From: an uncultured Eggerthellaceae bacterium
GTDB lineage: Bacteria > Actinomycetota > Coriobacteriia > Coriobacteriales > Eggerthellaceae
DNA length: 49,781 bases
Reading direction: 5' to 3'
Assembly: GCA_958454405.1 (NCBI GenBank)
Contig: CAUEBO010000016.1
Coordinates: 1 to 49,781, forward strand
The translations under genes were made by a program, and so were the position numbers. Under the pieces are notes generated by a model, which worked only from the letters and a program-made list of their open reading frames with translations, was not told the origin of the DNA and did not search any database. Shown piece after piece: positions 23,862 to 32,113 of this stretch (the stretch's first letter is position 1; every line of letters starts with the position of its first letter).

Positions 23862-26339
23862 TTAAGCGACCACCTGGGATTTCATCTCGTTGATCTTCCG
23901 GAACACCGCCGCAGCGCCGCTCGTGACGTTCACGGTGCCGTCCGGGCCCGCCTCCAGCATCGTGGGCGCCTGCATGATGCGGTAGCGCTGCGCGAGCTCC
24001 ACGTTCTCCTCGGCCAGAAGCTCCTCGAAGGCGATGCCGGCCGCTTCCATTTCCGCAGCCGCGAACTTGCAGTTCGGACACGTGCGCGTGGCCACCAGGT
24101 ACAGGCCTGCAGGAAGCGCGCTGCCCTCGACGACCGAAGCGCCGGCTGCCGCCGCGGAAGCCTCGACGGGCGCGGCCGCCGTCTCGCCGCCGGACACCGT
24201 CACGTGCGAGCCCGCCTGCCCAGCCGTCTCAGCGGCCGCGGCCGTCACCACGCCGGCGCGCGTCAGATGCGAGTGCGCAAGGTCGTACTCCACGCGGTCG
24301 GCGAACTCCTGCGACTTGCCGTCGTTCCAGTTCTTCACCGGGCGGTAGTAGCCGGTGATGCGCGAGTACACTTCCGTTTCCTCATGGCAGCAGGGACACT
24401 CGTACACCTCGCCAGCGATGTAGCCGTGGTTCTTGCACACGGAATACGTGGGCGACATGGTGTAATACGGCAGCTTGTAGTTCTCGGCGATCTTGCGCAC
24501 CAGCGTGGCCGTGCTCTGCCAGTCGGGCAGCTTCTCGCCCAGAAACGCGTGGAACACCGTGCCGGACGTGTAGAGCGTCTGCAGCTCGTCCTGCACGTCG
24601 AGCGCGCTGAAGATGTCGTCGGTGTAGCTCACCGGCAGGTGCGAGGAGTTTGTGTAGTACGGCTTGCCCTGGTCGTTGGCGGTGACGATGTTCGGGAACT
24701 GCTCCTTGTCGTGCTTGGCGAAGCGGTACGTGGTGCTCTCGGCGGGCGTGGCTTCCAGGTTGTACAGGTCGCCGTATTCCTCCTGGTAGTCGGCCAGACG
24801 CTCGCGCATGTGGTTCAGCACGTCCTTCGTGAACGCCTGCGCGGCCTCCTGCGTCATGTCGGCGCGCAGCCAGCCGGCGTTCAGGCACGCCTCGTTCATG
24901 CCCACCAGCCCGATGGTGCTGAAGTGGTTCTCGAACGTGCCCAGGTAGCGCTTCGTGTAGGGATAGAGACCCGCGTCCAGCAGGCGCGTGATGACCTCGC
25001 GCTTCGTGTGCAGCGAGCGCGCGGACACGTCCATGAGGTGGTTGAGGCGGCGGTAGAAGTCGGCCTCGTCCACCGCCTGGTACGCGATGCGCGGCATGTT
25101 GATGGTCACGACGCCGATGGAGCCTGTGGACTCGCCCGAGCCGAAGAACCCGCCCGACTTCTTGCGCAGCTCGCGCAGGTCGAGGCGCAGGCGGCAACAC
25201 ATGGAGCGCACGTCGGAGGGCTCCATGTCGGAGTTGATGTAGTTGCTGAAGTACGGCGTGCCGTACTTGCTGGTCATCTCGAACAGCAGGCGGTTGTTCT
25301 CGGTGTCGCTCCAGTCGAAGTCGCGCGTGATGGAGTACGTGGGAATGGGGTACTGGAACCCGCGGCCGTTCGCGTCTCCCTCGATCATAATCTCGATGAA
25401 CGCCTTGTTCACCAGGTCCATCTCGGCCGTGCAGTCACCGTAGGTGAAGTCCTGCTCTTCGCCGCCCACGATGGCCGGCTGGTCGCGCAGGTCGGCCGGG
25501 CACACCCAGTCCAGCGTGATGTTGGAAAACGGTGCCTGCGTGCCCCAGCGCGACGGGGTGTTCACGCCGAACACGAAGCTCTCGATGCACTGCTTCGTTT
25601 CCTGGTAGGTCAGGTCGTCGACCTTCACGAACGGGGCAAGGTAGGTGTCGAAGCTGCTGAACGCCTGGGCGCCGGCCCATTCGTTCTGCATGATGCCTAA
25701 GAAGTTCACCATCTGGTTGCACAGGCTGGACAGGTGGCTGGCCGGCTTCGACGTGATCTTGCCGGGCACGCCGCCCAATCCCTCCTGGATGAGCTGCTTG
25801 AGCGACCAGCCCGCGCAGTAGCCCGTGAGCATGGACAGGTCGTGCAGGTGGATGTCGGCGTTGCGGTGGGCGTTGGCCACCTCGTCGTCGTAGATCTCGG
25901 ACAGCCAGTAGTTCGCCGTGATGGCGCCGGAGTTCGACAGGATGAGGCCGCCCACGGAGTACGTGACCGTGGAATTTTCCTTCACGCGCCAGTCCTCCAC
26001 CTTCACGTACTGGTCCACCAGGTCCTTGTAGTCCAGCAGCGTGGCGTTGGCGTTGCGCACCTTCTCGCGCTGGCGGCGGTACAGGATGTAGGACTTCGCC
26101 ACGTCGGCGTACCCGGCCGTGGACAGCACCTCCTCCACGCTGTCCTGCACGTCCTCGACGCTGATGATGCCGTCTTTGATCTTAGGTTCGAAATGCGCGG
26201 TGACGTTCAAGGCCAGCAGATCGATCGTGGACGGATGATACTGCTTGTCCAACGCGTCGAACGCCTTGGCGATGGCGGCTGAGATCTTGGCGATGTCGAA
26301 CTCCGCGATCTTGCCATCGCGCTTCTGAACCTCGTACAT
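23862..26339 (-). CDS. nrdD: Anaerobic ribonucleoside-triphosphate reductase with C-terminal redoxin domain
   Basis: 825 aa. Makes dNTPs from NTPs under anoxia with a glycyl radical. In order: ATP-cone (residues 1-95, VQKRDGKIAEFD), the 10-strand barrel with MCCRLRLDL and FGSGESTGSIGVVTINMPR, the zinc site around CKNHGY and CPCC, and the radical-glycine loop SRITGYYRPVKNW near residue 660. After a 60-80-residue Ala/Gly/Ser-rich linker comes an extra thioredoxin/glutaredoxin-like domain with CPNC near residue 752. This suggests a dithiol rather than formate as reductant. Start ATG 26339 follows AAAGGAGCAAGC; the upstream extension is non-homologous. nrdG lies divergently. Confidence 0.95.
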   Translation of the reverse strand: MYEVQKRDGKIAEFDIAKISAAIAKAFDALDKQYHPSTIDLLALNVTAHFEPKIKDGIISVEDVQDSVEEVLSTAGYADVAKSYILYRRQREKVRNANATLLDYKDLVDQYVKVEDWRVKENSTVTYSVGGLILSNSGAITANYWLSEIYDDEVANAHRNADIHLHDLSMLTGYCAGWSLKQLIQEGLGGVPGKITSKPASHLSSLCNQMVNFLGIMQNEWAGAQAFSSFDTYLAPFVKVDDLTYQETKQCIESFVFGVNTPSRWGTQAPFSNITLDWVCPADLRDQPAIVGGEEQDFTYGDCTAEMDLVNKAFIEIMIEGDANGRGFQYPIPTYSITRDFDWSDTENNRLLFEMTSKYGTPYFSNYINSDMEPSDVRSMCCRLRLDLRELRKKSGGFFGSGESTGSIGVVTINMPRIAYQAVDEADFYRRLNHLMDVSARSLHTKREVITRLLDAGLYPYTKRYLGTFENHFSTIGLVGMNEACLNAGWLRADMTQEAAQAFTKDVLNHMRERLADYQEEYGDLYNLEATPAESTTYRFAKHDKEQFPNIVTANDQGKPYYTNSSHLPVSYTDDIFSALDVQDELQTLYTSGTVFHAFLGEKLPDWQSTATLVRKIAENYKLPYYTMSPTYSVCKNHGYIAGEVYECPCCHEETEVYSRITGYYRPVKNWNDGKSQEFADRVEYDLAHSHLTRAGVVTAAAAETAGQAGSHVTVSGGETAAAPVEASAAAAGASVVEGSALPAGLYLVATRTCPNCKFAAAEMEAAGIAFEELLAEENVELAQRYRIMQAPTMLEAGPDGTVNVTSGAAAVFRKINEMKSQVVA

Positions 26340-26457
26340 GCTTGCTCCTTTGTAACGGTGTTTCCGCAGCTTCGTCTTGCTCGCTCCGATCGGCCGGCGC
26401 CCCGAGCGCTCACGCTTTTTCGACGGCCTGTTCGTCGGATCTTGTGCGATGCATTCC

Positions 26458-26543
26458 ACCCTACCAGCGCCGATGTGACCAGTCAATGGATGTAAACCAC
26501 ATGTTGATGATAGAAACACATTCGATAACAAGATGTAGTGGTT
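26458..26543 (-). promoter_or_regulatory. nrdD promoter with two NrdR-box-like sites
   Basis: On the minus strand two 16-bp sites, ACCACTACATCTTGTT (26542-26527) and TCATCAACATGTGGTT (26510-26495), are separated by 16 bp, so they repeat at about 32 bp (three helical turns), the spacing of NrdR box pairs. Just downstream are TTGACT (26481-26486) and TAGGGT (26458-26463), 17 bp apart. NrdR represses rnr genes when dATP is high. Confidence 0.5.
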
Positions 26544-26682
26544 CTCTTGCCGGCGCATCGCACACGGGATCAAGCGGGAGCCGTATGAAAACCGACCTGC
26601 GGCAACAGCTTGAGCGCACCGGGCGAAGACGGCCGATAAAGGGCCTGCGGCGGAGCGCGAGCCGGGCCGTGGCGTCTCGGCG

Positions 26683-26711
26683 TTGCATCTTCGCGCGCGC
26701 TCGTCTAAAGT
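26683..26711 (+). promoter_or_regulatory. Possible promoter of the membrane protein-nrdG unit
   Basis: TTGCAT (26683-26688) and TAAAGT (26706-26711) with 17-bp spacing, 70 nt before the ATG at 26782. The rest of the 442-bp divergent interval (26340-26781) shows no gene; the NrdR-like sites near 26500-26540 could affect both directions. Confidence 0.4.
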
Positions 26712-26781
26712 TGCAGGCGACCGGCGAGCGCATGGTCTGCGACGGCGGGCGGCGATCAACCAACACCGGAAGGGAAGCGCC

Positions 26782-27369
26782 ATGACCGAACAAGCTCGAC
26801 CGCTGAGATGGATCGTCCCCGTGGCCTACGCGGTGTCGGCCAACCTGCTGTTCGCCATCCCCTTGGCGGCCGGATCGGGCGACGCCGACGGATCGGGCCC
26901 GCTCAGCTGGGTGGAGACCGCGAGCTTCGTCGCCCTGTGCGTCCTGTTCGTGGCGAACGTACTGGAGTGCGCGATCCTCACCGCACGGGATGTTTTCGGC
27001 CTGCGCGCCTTCTCGCGCCGCACCATGCTCATGATGAAGCTGGGCCTCATCCCGTTCTTCCTCTTCGGCGGCTTGGTCATGCTCTTCCTCATGGTGCTCT
27101 CGATACATCCCGTGCTGGCCGTAGCGGGCTGGATCAGCCTGCCCGTTGCCGCTGCGTTCGGCTGGCTGATCATGATGGGCGGCTCGGCATGGGCCATCAC
27201 GTACGCGCTGGAACTGCGCCGCGCCGGGTTCATATCCACCGGCGAGTGCGCCGCGCATGTGGTCCTGCAGCTGTTCTTCTTCGCCGACGTGGTGGATGCC
27301 GTCGTCCTGTTCGCGCGCGGACGCAAGCGCGAACGGATTTTCACGGGCGGGGCCGGACCGTGCGCCTAG
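26782..27369 (+). CDS. Small multi-pass membrane protein of unknown function, coupled to nrdG
   Basis: A 195-aa protein I do not recognise. It has about five hydrophobic segments (roughly residues 8-30, 43-68, 83-105, 110-140, 155-178), no signal peptide and no charged catalytic motif. Segments near LGLIPFFLFGGLVML and GSAWAITYALELR look conserved in character. GGAAGGG precedes the ATG at 26782. Its last ten bases overlap the GTG start of nrdG in another frame, so the two are translationally coupled. Context links it to anaerobic growth, but no function can be assigned. Confidence 0.7.
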   Translation: MTEQARPLRWIVPVAYAVSANLLFAIPLAAGSGDADGSGPLSWVETASFVALCVLFVANVLECAILTARDVFGLRAFSRRTMLMMKLGLIPFFLFGGLVMLFLMVLSIHPVLAVAGWISLPVAAAFGWLIMMGGSAWAITYALELRRAGFISTGECAAHVVLQLFFFADVVDAVVLFARGRKRERIFTGGAGPCA

Positions 27370-28184
27370 CGGGAATCCAGAAGCTCACGCTGCTCGACTT
27401 TCCGGGCAAAACGGCCGCGACGGTGTTCACGCCCGGCTGCAACTTCCGCTGCCCGTACTGCCACAACGCCGACCTGGTGGCGGAAGGCGCCGCGAACGGC
27501 CCGGCGGGCTGCGGCGGCCAGGAACCCGGCATCGCCCCTGAAGACGTCCTCGCCTTCCTCGACAAGCGCCGGGGACTGCTGGACGGCGTGTGCATCACCG
27601 GCGGCGAGCCGCTTCTGCAGCCCGGATTGGACGATTTCTGCGCCTCTGTCAAAGAGCGCGGCTTCGCCGTGAAGCTGGACACGAACGGGAGCTTTCCCGA
27701 CCGGCTGCGCGCCCTCGTGGAAGCCGGGCTGGTCGATTACGTGGCCATGGACGTGAAGAACGCGCCCGAACGCTACGCGGAGACCGTCGGAGCCGGCGCG
27801 GGCGGCGCGAAGGACCCCCGCGACGCTTCCCAAGCGGAAGACGGGGGTCCGTGCGCGGGCGCGCCGGCGGAAGGAGCGGGCGCGCCGCGGCGGAGCTTCG
27901 ACCATTCGGCCGTGCGCGCATCCATCGACTATCTGCTCTCGGGGCCCGTGCGGTTCGAATTCCGCACGACCGTCGTGCGCGAGCTGCACACCGCCGACGA
28001 CTTGCTCGAGCTCGCACGATGGATAGAAGGCGCGCCCGCCTGGTTCCTGCAGAACTTCGTCGAGAGCGAGAACGTGCTCGTGGGGGCCGGGACGTTCCAC
28101 CCGTGGGACGCCGATGCGCTGCGGGGCCTGCTGCCGGCCTTGCAGGCCTTCGTGCCGTCCGCTTCGCTGCGCGGCATGGAATAG
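27360..28184 (+). CDS. nrdG: Anaerobic ribonucleotide reductase-activating protein (radical SAM)
   Basis: About 274 aa. Opens RLAGIQKLTLLDFPGKTAATVFTPGCNFRCPYCHN: the CxxxCxxC cluster site binds the 4Fe-4S that cleaves SAM to put the glycyl radical on NrdD; ITGGEPLLQ is the SAM-binding motif and VAMDVKNA follows. The start is GTG 27360, overlapping the membrane-protein stop. About 36 residues near 143-178 (AGGAKDPRDASQAEDGG onward) form a low-complexity insertion absent from ordinary NrdG, and the DNA there carries a perfect inverted repeat. The opposite-strand nrdD is its partner. Confidence 0.92.
   Translation: MRLAGIQKLTLLDFPGKTAATVFTPGCNFRCPYCHNADLVAEGAANGPAGCGGQEPGIAPEDVLAFLDKRRGLLDGVCITGGEPLLQPGLDDFCASVKERGFAVKLDTNGSFPDRLRALVEAGLVDYVAMDVKNAPERYAETVGAGAGGAKDPRDASQAEDGGPCAGAPAEGAGAPRRSFDHSAVRASIDYLLSGPVRFEFRTTVVRELHTADDLLELARWIEGAPAWFLQNFVESENVLVGAGTFHPWDADALRGLLPALQAFVPSASLRGME
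27812..27850. repeat. Inverted repeat inside nrdG marking an in-frame insertion
   Basis: GGACCCCCG (27812-27820) and CGGGGGTCC (27842-27850) are perfect complements flanking 21 bp. They lie in the low-complexity insertion of NrdG. The arms resemble the GACCCCGTG/CACGGGGTC core of the intergenic element at 8959-9075. Confidence 0.5.
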
Positions 28185-28377
28185 CGGCGCGGACCGCGCG
28201 GAGCTGCGCCGAAGACCGCGCGGACGAATCCACGACGAGCGCGGGCGGGCCGATTCCGCACAGTCGAAGGCCGATCAACACGGAACGAACTTCCGCACGG
28301 CATGCTGCGCTCATCCGAATCCCCAGCACCTACCGCGGTGCCGGCGCAGGCGACGTATCCGATCAGGAACCGCTCTT

Positions 28378-29499
28378 TCACATCCGCAAGTCGGCGAATC
28401 GGTCGGACATGCCGGACACGGCATGCCACTGGCGCATCATGTAGTGGCGCAGCGGCCGGACCGCGTGTTCGTAGGCGGCATGGGCCGCCTCGGGCGCAGC
28501 GCTCGCGGATGCCTGCGATGCGAGCGCATCCGAAACGGCAAGCGCGACCGAGCGGCCGGACTCGACCGCCGAGGAAATGCCCTCCCCCATCGGGTTGAGC
28601 AGGCCGGCCGCTTCTCCGGCGACGAAAACGCGCCCGCTGCCCAAGTCGAGCGGACAGCCGGGCCGGACGCGGGGCATCGCCCACTTCTCGGCTCGGACGA
28701 TGCGGTCGACGCGCATGCCGAAAAAGCGCTGCAAATGCCCGTAGAACGCTTCATGACACGGCCGAATGCTCACTGCGTCCCGAACCGCGGTCCCAACGAC
28801 CAGCAGGCCGTCCTTTACATTGGCCCATGCGTCGTATTCGGAGAACTCGGGCTGCAGGAACGCATGGAAGCACAGCGGATCGAGCGCGCGCCCATCGGCC
28901 TCGCCTTCGCAGAAAGCCTGGTACGTGATCGTCGCGCATCGAGCGTCGGAATCGCTCGAACGCCGCAGATAGCCCGTCACCCCGTCGCACAACACCAGGT
29001 AGCGCGCATGCACGCGGTACGCGCCCTCGGCGCCTTTGAGCGTGGCCGCAACGCCTGCAGCTTCTTCGCCGAAGAAGACGAGCGAGGTCGCTTCGCGCAG
29101 CGTCGCCCCGGCATCGACAGCGCGCCCCGCCATCCAGGCATCCAGCCGATCGCGCCACACGTTCAGCGCCTTCTGCCCGGACTCCTGACGCCGGCCGCTT
29201 TGGTCGTACATCACCAGGCCGCGGCAGTCGTCGGGCACGCAGCGGGCCGCGGTCGGCACAGGCCCGCCGAACACGTCCTCAATCGAGCGGATGGCCGCTT
29301 CGATGAGCATGCCCGAGCACGACTTGTTCCGCGGCAGGGCGAAGCGCTCCACGAGCAGCACGCTGGCGCCGGCTTGCGCGAGCGTGCGCGCCGCCGCGGC
29401 GCCGGCAGGGCCGGCACCCACGACAAGGACGTCGCAGAAGCTCTCGGCCGGATCGTCCGAAACGCGCTTCGCCCCGCCCGGTCGGCCTGCGCCTTCCAT
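28378..29499 (-). CDS. FAD-dependent oxidoreductase, geranylgeranyl reductase-like
   Basis: About 373 aa. N-terminal dinucleotide fold DVLVVGAGPAGAAAARTLAQAG, then LPRNKSCSG after strand beta-2, and the second FAD motif VFVAGEAAGLLNPMGEGISSA, all typical of the geranylgeranyl reductase/FixC-like group. Family members saturate isoprenoid chains or act in lipid and secondary metabolism; the substrate here is unknown. GAGG is 7 nt before the ATG. Its start lies 8 nt after the EamA transporter stop, making it third in an AraC-EamA-flavoprotein operon. Confidence 0.8.
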   Translation of the reverse strand: MEGAGRPGGAKRVSDDPAESFCDVLVVGAGPAGAAAARTLAQAGASVLLVERFALPRNKSCSGMLIEAAIRSIEDVFGGPVPTAARCVPDDCRGLVMYDQSGRRQESGQKALNVWRDRLDAWMAGRAVDAGATLREATSLVFFGEEAAGVAATLKGAEGAYRVHARYLVLCDGVTGYLRRSSDSDARCATITYQAFCEGEADGRALDPLCFHAFLQPEFSEYDAWANVKDGLLVVGTAVRDAVSIRPCHEAFYGHLQRFFGMRVDRIVRAEKWAMPRVRPGCPLDLGSGRVFVAGEAAGLLNPMGEGISSAVESGRSVALAVSDALASQASASAAPEAAHAAYEHAVRPLRHYMMRQWHAVSGMSDRFADLRM

Positions 29500-29507
29500 G
29501 TTCCGCC

Positions 29508-30533
29508 TCACGCCCCGCGTCGGAGCGAATCGGCCTGTTCGGGCCCGTCTTCGCACCCTTCCGCCTCCAAAGCCGATGCGGCAGGCGCGGCGGCGCGCGG
29601 TTTCAGCTCCGAGATGACCAGGCCCGCGATGGTGAGCAGCGCCCCTGCGACGATGGCCGGCGTCAACGGCTCGCCGAGGATCGCCACCGACGTGGCGATG
29701 GTCACCACCGGCACCAGGTAGATGTAGGCCGTCGTCTTCACCGGCCCGAGCTCGCGCACCGCCGTGTTCCACATGACGTAGCAGAGCGCCGAAGCGCCAA
29801 GGCCCAGAAACACCAGGTTGCCCAGCGCGAGCGGCGTGAGGACGAACGACCAATCGGGATCGAATCCCAGAAGCGGCAGGCACGGCAGCATGAAGGCCAG
29901 CCCCCAGAAGAACGTGCGGCGGGTGGCCAGCACGGTGCCGTAGCCGTGCGCCGAGATGCGCTTCGAGATGTTCGAGTACACCGCCCATACGATGGCGGCG
30001 AGCAGCGCGAGCAGGCAGCCGACAAGGCCCAGGCCGGCATCCGCGGCCCCGGCATCTGCGGGCGCGCCGGCGCCGCCGACGAAGCTGATGAGCGCGATGC
30101 CCGCGATGGCCAGCGCGAAGCCGATGAAGAACCGGCGGCCCAGCGTTCCCTCCCGCAGCACGAGCGAGGCGATCAGCCCGGTGAACAGGGGCGCCACGGC
30201 CACGATGACGCCCACGTTCGAGGCCGTGGTGTACACGAGCGCGATGTTCTCCATGAGGAAGTACAGCGTGACGCCGCAGGCGCCGGCCGCGACGAACAGC
30301 AGCTCGTCGCGCCAGCCCGCCACGCGCAAGAGGCGCGGCCGGATGGCCCACAGCGCCGCGAAGCCCAGCGCGAAGCGGAAGAACAGGATCTCGATAGGCG
30401 AGCAGCCCTCGAGCAGCACTTTCGTCGACACGAACGTGACGCCCCAGATGAGCACGGTGGCGAGCGCAAGCCCATGGCCGCGGGCCGCCGTCGATCCGGC
30501 CGGCGCGAGGCCGCCTTCGGAGGCGGGGCTCAT
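29508..30533 (-). CDS. EamA/DMT-family metabolite exporter
   Basis: 341 aa with about ten membrane helices in two EamA repeats: ATVLIWGVTFVSTKVLLEG in the first and VWAVYSNISKRISAHG in the second. DMT exporters remove amino acids, purines or drugs; the substrate cannot be read from sequence. The ATG at 30533 follows GGGAGGGGCG and overlaps the AraC stop by 4 bp (ATGA), so translation is coupled to the regulator and the pair probably forms a sensing/export unit. Confidence 0.87.
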   Translation of the reverse strand: MSPASEGGLAPAGSTAARGHGLALATVLIWGVTFVSTKVLLEGCSPIEILFFRFALGFAALWAIRPRLLRVAGWRDELLFVAAGACGVTLYFLMENIALVYTTASNVGVIVAVAPLFTGLIASLVLREGTLGRRFFIGFALAIAGIALISFVGGAGAPADAGAADAGLGLVGCLLALLAAIVWAVYSNISKRISAHGYGTVLATRRTFFWGLAFMLPCLPLLGFDPDWSFVLTPLALGNLVFLGLGASALCYVMWNTAVRELGPVKTTAYIYLVPVVTIATSVAILGEPLTPAIVAGALLTIAGLVISELKPRAAAPAASALEAEGCEDGPEQADSLRRGA

Positions 30534-31348
30534 CGCCCCTCCCTGAACATGGCGGCGTACTGGCCGGGCGTCACGCCCACGAAGCTCTTGAACGTGCGCG
30601 TGAGATGGGCTTGGTCGCTGAACCCGGCCTCCAGAGCCGCTTCGGCCGGCGCGCGGCCGCCCGCGAGCAAGCCCTTCACGCGATCGATGCGGATGCTTTG
30701 CAGATAGCGGTAGGGCGTGATGCCGTACGCGCGCGTGAACAGGCGGATGAGCTGCCACACCGAAACGCTCGCCAACGAAGCCAGCTCTTCGAGCTCCAGC
30801 TTGTCGGCAGCGTGCGCCTCGATATAGGCGCGCACGCGCTCGACGCCCGCACCGGGGCCCTCGTCGCGCACGGCCCGCATCGCGTCTTCGCCGGCTTGCC
30901 GCTCGACGATGTCCGCCGCAAGGCAGTACAGCGCCTCCTGCCGCTCGGAGAGCTGGGCGCGCGACTCGACCGAGCGGCAGAGCGCGTCGAAGTCGGCTTC
31001 CAGCACGTCGTCCTGCACCACGTGCTTCGTGAACCGCAGCCGGCCGAACCCGACCAGCTCGCTGAACACCTCGGCCATCAGGCTTTCGGGCAGGTGCAGG
31101 CTCCGGTACCGCAACGACCCCTCGATCTGGGTGCACTCGTGAGGATCGAGCGGGTTCAGGAACATGAGCGTGCCGGGGCCTATCTCGTGCTCCTCGTCCA
31201 CGCAGATCAAGCTGCGCGTTCCCCGTTCCACCAGCCCGACGACGTACGCCTCGTGCACATGCCGGGGAAACTTCTGCGCCACGCCGTCGAACAGGCAGTA
31301 TTCCACGCCCAGATCGCCGTCGTGCATGCACGACCTTGTCTCTTCCAC
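30530..31348 (-). CDS. AraC-family transcriptional regulator
   Basis: About 272 aa. A cupin-like sensor domain (FPRHVHEAYVVGLVERG, with metal/ligand-type His residues, and PGTLMFLNPLDPHEC) is followed by the double helix-turn-helix: LEELASLASVSVWQLIRLFTRAYG and AALEAGFSDQAHLTRTFKSFVGVTP. The start is GTG at 31348, 6 nt after GGAGGG; the longer frame reaches into the neighbouring gene. A TACAAT -10 lies at 31379-31384. First gene of the AraC-EamA-flavoprotein operon and probable controller of the exporter. Confidence 0.88.
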   Translation of the reverse strand: MEETRSCMHDGDLGVEYCLFDGVAQKFPRHVHEAYVVGLVERGTRSLICVDEEHEIGPGTLMFLNPLDPHECTQIEGSLRYRSLHLPESLMAEVFSELVGFGRLRFTKHVVQDDVLEADFDALCRSVESRAQLSERQEALYCLAADIVERQAGEDAMRAVRDEGPGAGVERVRAYIEAHAADKLELEELASLASVSVWQLIRLFTRAYGITPYRYLQSIRIDRVKGLLAGGRAPAEAALEAGFSDQAHLTRTFKSFVGVTPGQYAAMFREGR

Positions 31349-31467
31349 GCTTCGCCCTCCGTTTCGTTCGAGCGAACCATTGTACCTCCGAAACCCGCGC
31401 GTCTCTTGAACGATATTGACGACGCGTTCCAAGGAAAGCGCGGGAGCGCCGACTACGGCGGGCGGCG

Positions 31468-31941
31468 TCACTCTCCGGGCAGCTTGCAGACGTCCACCCA
31501 GGAGCAGGGCGCGGCATAACGCTCGAGCTCGTCGGGGGAAAGGCCGATGGCGCTGCTGGCGCTGCCGCATGCAGGATAGACCGTGTCGAAGCGCCGCAGC
31601 GATTCGTCGAGGTAGACGTCGCACCCCTCGTTCACGGCGAAGGGGCACACGCCGCCCACCCCGTGACCGATGAGCGGCTCGGCCTCGTCGGCGGCGAGCA
31701 TCTTGGCCTTCGTGCTGAACTGCGCTTTGAATTTCTGGTTGTGGATGCGCGCGTCGCCGGCAGCCACCACGAGCGCCACACGGTCCCCCACGTGGAACGA
31801 CAGGGTCTTGGCGATGCGCGCGGGCTCGCAGCCCACGGCGGCGGCCGCAAGCTCCACCGTAGCGCTGGACGTATCGAACTCAAGCACCCTCTCCTCGATG
31901 CCGCGCGCTCGGAAATACGCTCTCACCTTGTCGATCGCCAT
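31468..31941 (-). CDS. YbaK/EbsC (aminoacyl-tRNA deacylase) family protein
   Basis: 157-aa single-domain protein of the YbaK/ProX fold, which hydrolyses mischarged aminoacyl-tRNAs (Cys- or Ala-tRNA-Pro). Motifs: EPARIAKTLSFHVGDRVALVVAAGDARI, with the active-site Lys region, then VGGVCPFAV in the substrate loop. Free-standing form without a synthetase. Start ATG 31941; in-frame upstream codons lack homology. A TACAAT -10 lies at 32006-32011. It is separated from the AraC gene by 119 bp and is probably monocistronic. Confidence 0.87.
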   Translation of the reverse strand: MAIDKVRAYFRARGIEERVLEFDTSSATVELAAAAVGCEPARIAKTLSFHVGDRVALVVAAGDARIHNQKFKAQFSTKAKMLAADEAEPLIGHGVGGVCPFAVNEGCDVYLDESLRRFDTVYPACGSASSAIGLSPDELERYAAPCSWVDVCKLPGE

Positions 31942-32113
31942 ACCGTGCCTGGCCTTTCCCGTCTTCGCGCCTTTTTGGGGAAGGCGCCGCTGCTCGCATT
32001 CGGACCATTGTACGCCAGGAGGCCGCCACGAGCGCCCGGCGCCGCGCAGCGGCGGCATCGGGCGCGAATGCGGCGAGACCTCACGCACGTGCCGGGCTCC
32101 AGCCGGGCGCGGG

